A DNA stretch of 64,000 nucleotides from Devosia equisanguinis (GTDB lineage: Bacteria; Pseudomonadota; Alphaproteobacteria; Rhizobiales; Devosiaceae). A program made the translations under genes and the position numbers. The number at the start of each line of letters is the position of its first letter. Within the stretch, counting starts at the first letter, position 1. Shown here in pieces: positions 61,539-64,000 of the stretch. Location of the stretch: assembly GCF_900631955.1 (NCBI RefSeq), contig NZ_UZWD01000009.1, positions 1 to 64,000 on the forward strand, in the 5' to 3' direction. The notes under the pieces were generated by a model. That model saw only the letters and a list, made by a program, of their open reading frames with translations, made no database searches and was not told the DNA's origin.

Positions 61539-63338
61539 CTAACCCTCGCGACGCTGTTGGGAGCCGAGCAGGACCAGCACATCGGACATGGCGCCATCAA
61601 TGAGGCGGGCCATGGCGATCATGGCGCCGGAGGCATCGCGCAGGGTGATCTTGTCGAGCAGGCTGGCATAGTCGCCGGCCCGGTCACGCGCCATGCTGTG
61701 CCGACCCGCGGCTGTGGCGAGGGCGACGCTCCAGCTGACGACCACCTGGATGGCCGGCCAGGTAGCAGCGAGAATTTCGTTGTCGCTGCCCTGCAGCATC
61801 AGTTCGTGGAAGCGCACCACCGCCTCGCCCCAGGCGCTGTCGTCGGGCGTGCCTTCGGTGATGGCCAGCACGGCCTCGGCAAGTGCCGCGCGCAGCGCAG
61901 CCGTGGAACGGGTGGCGGTCAGGGCTGCGGCGCTGGGTTCGACGACCTTGCGGAACTCGAAGGCCTCGCGCAATACGTGCTCGTCGAGGCCGCCTTCGAA
62001 CAGCCAGGCCAAGACATCGGGGTCGAGCAGGCGCCAAGACGCACGCGGGGCCACGCGGGTGCCCGCACGCGGCGCGGCGGTGATCAATCCCTTGGCCGCA
62101 AGGGTTCGCATGGCTTCACGATATGAGCCGCGTGACACCGAAAGGTCCTCACCATCGCCTTGCTCCGGATCGAGCAAGGTGCCCGGCGGGTATTTGCCGG
62201 CGACGATATCGCGTCCGATGCTATGGGCAAGGGTGCCGTGCCGTCTGGTGCGCGAGGTCAGGTGTGGGGTTTCGATGCGGTGATGGCCGTGAAAATTGCC
62301 CATGAGCATGGGCAATTGCACCAACTCGTCCACGGCAATGGCTTCGATGTCTCGGCCGCCGCCCATATGCTCGAAACTGCCCGGAATGCGCGAGCGGATA
62401 TATTGGACGATTGACTGCGCGGCCGCAGTGACGCTGTCGACAAAGCCGACGAAATGCAGTGCACCATGGTTGATGCCGGCCCATAGCGACAGGGTGACGT
62501 CGCGACCGGCGCGGGCGAGGCCTGAGTAAAGAGCCAGCGTATCGTCGAGCAGTGGGTCGCATTCGGCGCCGATGCAGAGGGTCGGCGGGAAGTCGGCGAG
62601 ATCCAGCGCCAGCGGGGTGAGGCTGTCGCGCTCTTCGACCGACAGATGCGGGGCGTAGAGGTTCCAGGCCCAGGACATCTGCTTTCTCGACAGCCCGAAG
62701 CGTCCATCGCCGAACAAGATGTGCGACGACAGGTTCATGCGCGGCGAATAGGCACCGTAAATGGAAATGAAACCGGCAATCCGCGCCCGCAGGGCAGGGT
62801 CGAGACGCAAAAGGGCCAGGCTCATGATCTGCGCGCCGGCGCTGTCACCGGCGGTGAATACGGGCAGGCCGGTGTCTGCGAGCAACTCTTCGATGACCCC
62901 TGCCACCTGTTCTATCGCATAGGGTGCCGGCCTCTCGGGAGCGAGGGCATAGTCCACCGATATCACCCTGATGCCGCAATGCTGGGCCAGCCAGCGGCAG
63001 ATATGGTCGTGGGTTTCCACATTGCCCATCAACCAGGCCCCGCCATGGGCAAAGACCATGATCGCCCCAACCGAAGCCGGCTCGTAGACGCGAACGGCGA
63101 CCCGCGCTTTGGCACTGCCGGCTTCCCGGTCTTCGGTCCGCATCGCGGGCCGGGCCGAAGCTGGAACGATGAGCGCAGCATACTCATCGAACCAGGCGCG
63201 ATAGTCCGGCACGCTCATCACGGTGTCGTCAATGACATGCGTGACCGCCAGGTTGACGCGGTCCAGCGCCGCGGCGAGGTCGTTGGTCACCCGGGCGTCG
63301 GTGCCGCCCAGGCTGGTCCTGCTGATTAACAATGCCAT
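61539..63338 (-). CDS. Alpha/beta-hydrolase fused to a GntR-FCD regulator
   Basis: One uninterrupted 599-residue frame. Residues 1-325 form an alpha/beta-hydrolase of the HSL/acetyl-esterase type with oxyanion motif H98-G-G100 and a full triad: Ser166 in GDSAG, Asp261 in AECDP and His291 in GINHG. After a linker (about 326-365), residues 366-435 form a GntR winged helix (VSRGSYREAMRTLAAKGL, then GTRV) and about 455-590 an FCD domain ending VLVLLGSQQ. The FCD metal site seems lost: His511 is kept but the usual Asp and later His are replaced. The ATG at 63338 follows AAGGGGG, 19 bases behind the RbsC-type stop. A ligand-cleaving regulator of the second importer is an inference. Confidence 0.8.
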   Translation of the reverse strand: MALLISRTSLGGTDARVTNDLAAALDRVNLAVTHVIDDTVMSVPDYRAWFDEYAALIVPASARPAMRTEDREAGSAKARVAVRVYEPASVGAIMVFAHGGAWLMGNVETHDHICRWLAQHCGIRVISVDYALAPERPAPYAIEQVAGVIEELLADTGLPVFTAGDSAGAQIMSLALLRLDPALRARIAGFISIYGAYSPRMNLSSHILFGDGRFGLSRKQMSWAWNLYAPHLSVEERDSLTPLALDLADFPPTLCIGAECDPLLDDTLALYSGLARAGRDVTLSLWAGINHGALHFVGFVDSVTAAAQSIVQYIRSRIPGSFEHMGGGRDIEAIAVDELVQLPMLMGNFHGHHRIETPHLTSRTRRHGTLAHSIGRDIVAGKYPPGTLLDPEQGDGEDLSVSRGSYREAMRTLAAKGLITAAPRAGTRVAPRASWRLLDPDVLAWLFEGGLDEHVLREAFEFRKVVEPSAAALTATRSTAALRAALAEAVLAITEGTPDDSAWGEAVVRFHELMLQGSDNEILAATWPAIQVVVSWSVALATAAGRHSMARDRAGDYASLLDKITLRDASGAMIAMARLIDGAMSDVLVLLGSQQRREG

Positions 63339-63357
63339 GGCAGGCCCGGTCCCCCTT

Positions 63358-64000
63358 CTAACGCCGCGCGAATCGGCGCTTGCGCTGCACCTGGTCAAAG
63401 GCCACCGCGACCACCAGGATGACCCCGATGAAGATGTTCTGGTAGAGCGGATTGACGTTGACCACAGCCAGGCCGTTGTTGAGCACGGCAAACAGAAGCG
63501 TGCCAAGCGCCGTTCCGATAATAGAACCGGTGCCGCCGAAGAGGCTGGTACCGCCGATGATGATGGCGGTGATCACCTGGAAGGTGAGGGCCGAACCGCC
63601 AGCTGCCGGCGAGGCTGTACTGGTGCGCGCCATGAACATGATGCCAGCCAGAGCCGCGGTGGCGCCCGAAAGCGCATAAAGCTGCAGATCGAGCAGTTTC
63701 ACCCGCACGCCATTGGCCGATGCGGCCAGCCGGTTGCCGCCGGTAATCCGGGTTTCGTAGCCGAACACGGTGTGTTCCAGCAGGACGTGGAACACGATGC
63801 CGAAGATGACGGCATAGTAGACGAGGAAGGGAATGCCGAAGAGGCGACCCTGGCCCAGCACGTTGAAAGCGTCCGGAAAGCCGAAAAGATTGGTGCCACC
63901 GGTATAGACGGTGATGGCGCCGCCAATGGCAAAGAACGAGCCCAAGGTGGCAATCAGCGGTGGCACTTCGAATCGGGTAATCACCAGCGCATTGATGGCG
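63358..64000 (-). CDS. Sugar ABC transporter permease (RbsC type), 5' end outside the window
   Basis: The C-terminal 213 residues of a CUT2-family permease; the frame is still open at the window edge (NALVITRFEVPPLIATLG). The motifs GGNRLAASANGVRV, ITAIIIGGTSLFGGTGSIIGT and NVNPLYQNIFIGVILV fit RbsC. It differs clearly from the permease at 58781-59776, so it belongs to a second importer. It is followed by the hydrolase-GntR fusion on the same strand. Confidence 0.93.
   Translation of the reverse strand, partial: AINALVITRFEVPPLIATLGSFFAIGGAITVYTGGTNLFGFPDAFNVLGQGRLFGIPFLVYYAVIFGIVFHVLLEHTVFGYETRITGGNRLAASANGVRVKLLDLQLYALSGATAALAGIMFMARTSTASPAAGGSALTFQVITAIIIGGTSLFGGTGSIIGTALGTLLFAVLNNGLAVVNVNPLYQNIFIGVILVVAVAFDQVQRKRRFARR

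Overview
The window looks like chromosomal DNA of a high-GC alphaproteobacterium of the order Hyphomicrobiales. A Devosia-like genome is my best guess, from gene content and style only. The strongest markers are a GcrA cell-cycle regulator, a gcrA / argD-argF-hslO neighbourhood, many ABC and TRAP uptake operons with RpiR, DeoR and FCD-GntR regulators, two M81 (MlrC-like) metallopeptidases, and several families of palindromic REP-like elements. I see no rRNA, tRNA, CRISPR array, prophage or insertion sequence.

Layout, left to right. (1) 66-4157, minus strand: NTF2-like protein, MFS transporter, M81 peptidase and a DeoR regulator with an inverted repeat at its start. (2) 4527-13090, plus strand: Gfo/Idh/MocA oxidoreductase, two sugar ABC permeases, binding protein, UgpC/MalK-type ATPase, RpiR regulator and a GH20 hexosaminidase without a signal peptide; this reads as import and cytoplasmic breakdown of an N-acetylhexosamine oligosaccharide. 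(3) 13230-17127: an M81 peptidase divergent from a RidA / SDR / D-threonine-aldolase-like operon. (4) 17124-23300: N-formylglutamate amidohydrolase, TRAP transporter and glutamine-synthetase-like enzyme on the minus strand, divergent from an RpiR regulator. (5) 23304-28649: DUF924, a YARHG-domain secreted protein, a class D beta-lactamase directly behind aldehyde and alcohol dehydrogenases, 3-methyladenine glycosylase and a PilZ protein. (6) 28777-34193: RecQ, DUF1624 membrane protein, sugar isomerase, LysR regulator and a TauE/SafE permease broken by one missing base. (7) 34426-40025: a heterodimeric ABC exporter with one degenerate ATP site, then a convergent single ABC exporter.

(8) 40396-49339 holds core functions: a 40-residue membrane peptide next to an FNR/FixK-like box, M29 aminopeptidase, PPK2, a PhoR-like histidine kinase, a FUSC protein, gcrA, argD, argF and hslO. 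(9) 49340-51840: an unresolved 650-base stretch, then a membrane glycosyltransferase. (10) 51862-61454: a divergent catabolic block, with type-2 lactate/malate dehydrogenase, iron alcohol dehydrogenase, succinate-semialdehyde-type dehydrogenase and alpha/beta hydrolase to the left, and FCD-GntR regulator, RbsA/RbsC/RbsB-type importer and DJ-1/PfpI protein to the right. (11) 61539-64000: the end of a second RbsC-type permease followed by a single ORF that fuses a complete alpha/beta-hydrolase to a complete GntR-FCD regulator.

The genes mostly form self-contained uptake-plus-catabolism operons, each with its own regulator. A recurring design is a strong stem-loop right behind each complete binding-protein gene (8881-8910, 18526-18551, 60791-60812), probably to raise binding-protein mRNA over the rest of its operon. 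The least conventional items are the hydrolase-GntR fusion, the small membrane peptide with its FNR-like box, the GANTC cluster upstream of gcrA, and the beta-lactamase in a dehydrogenase operon.
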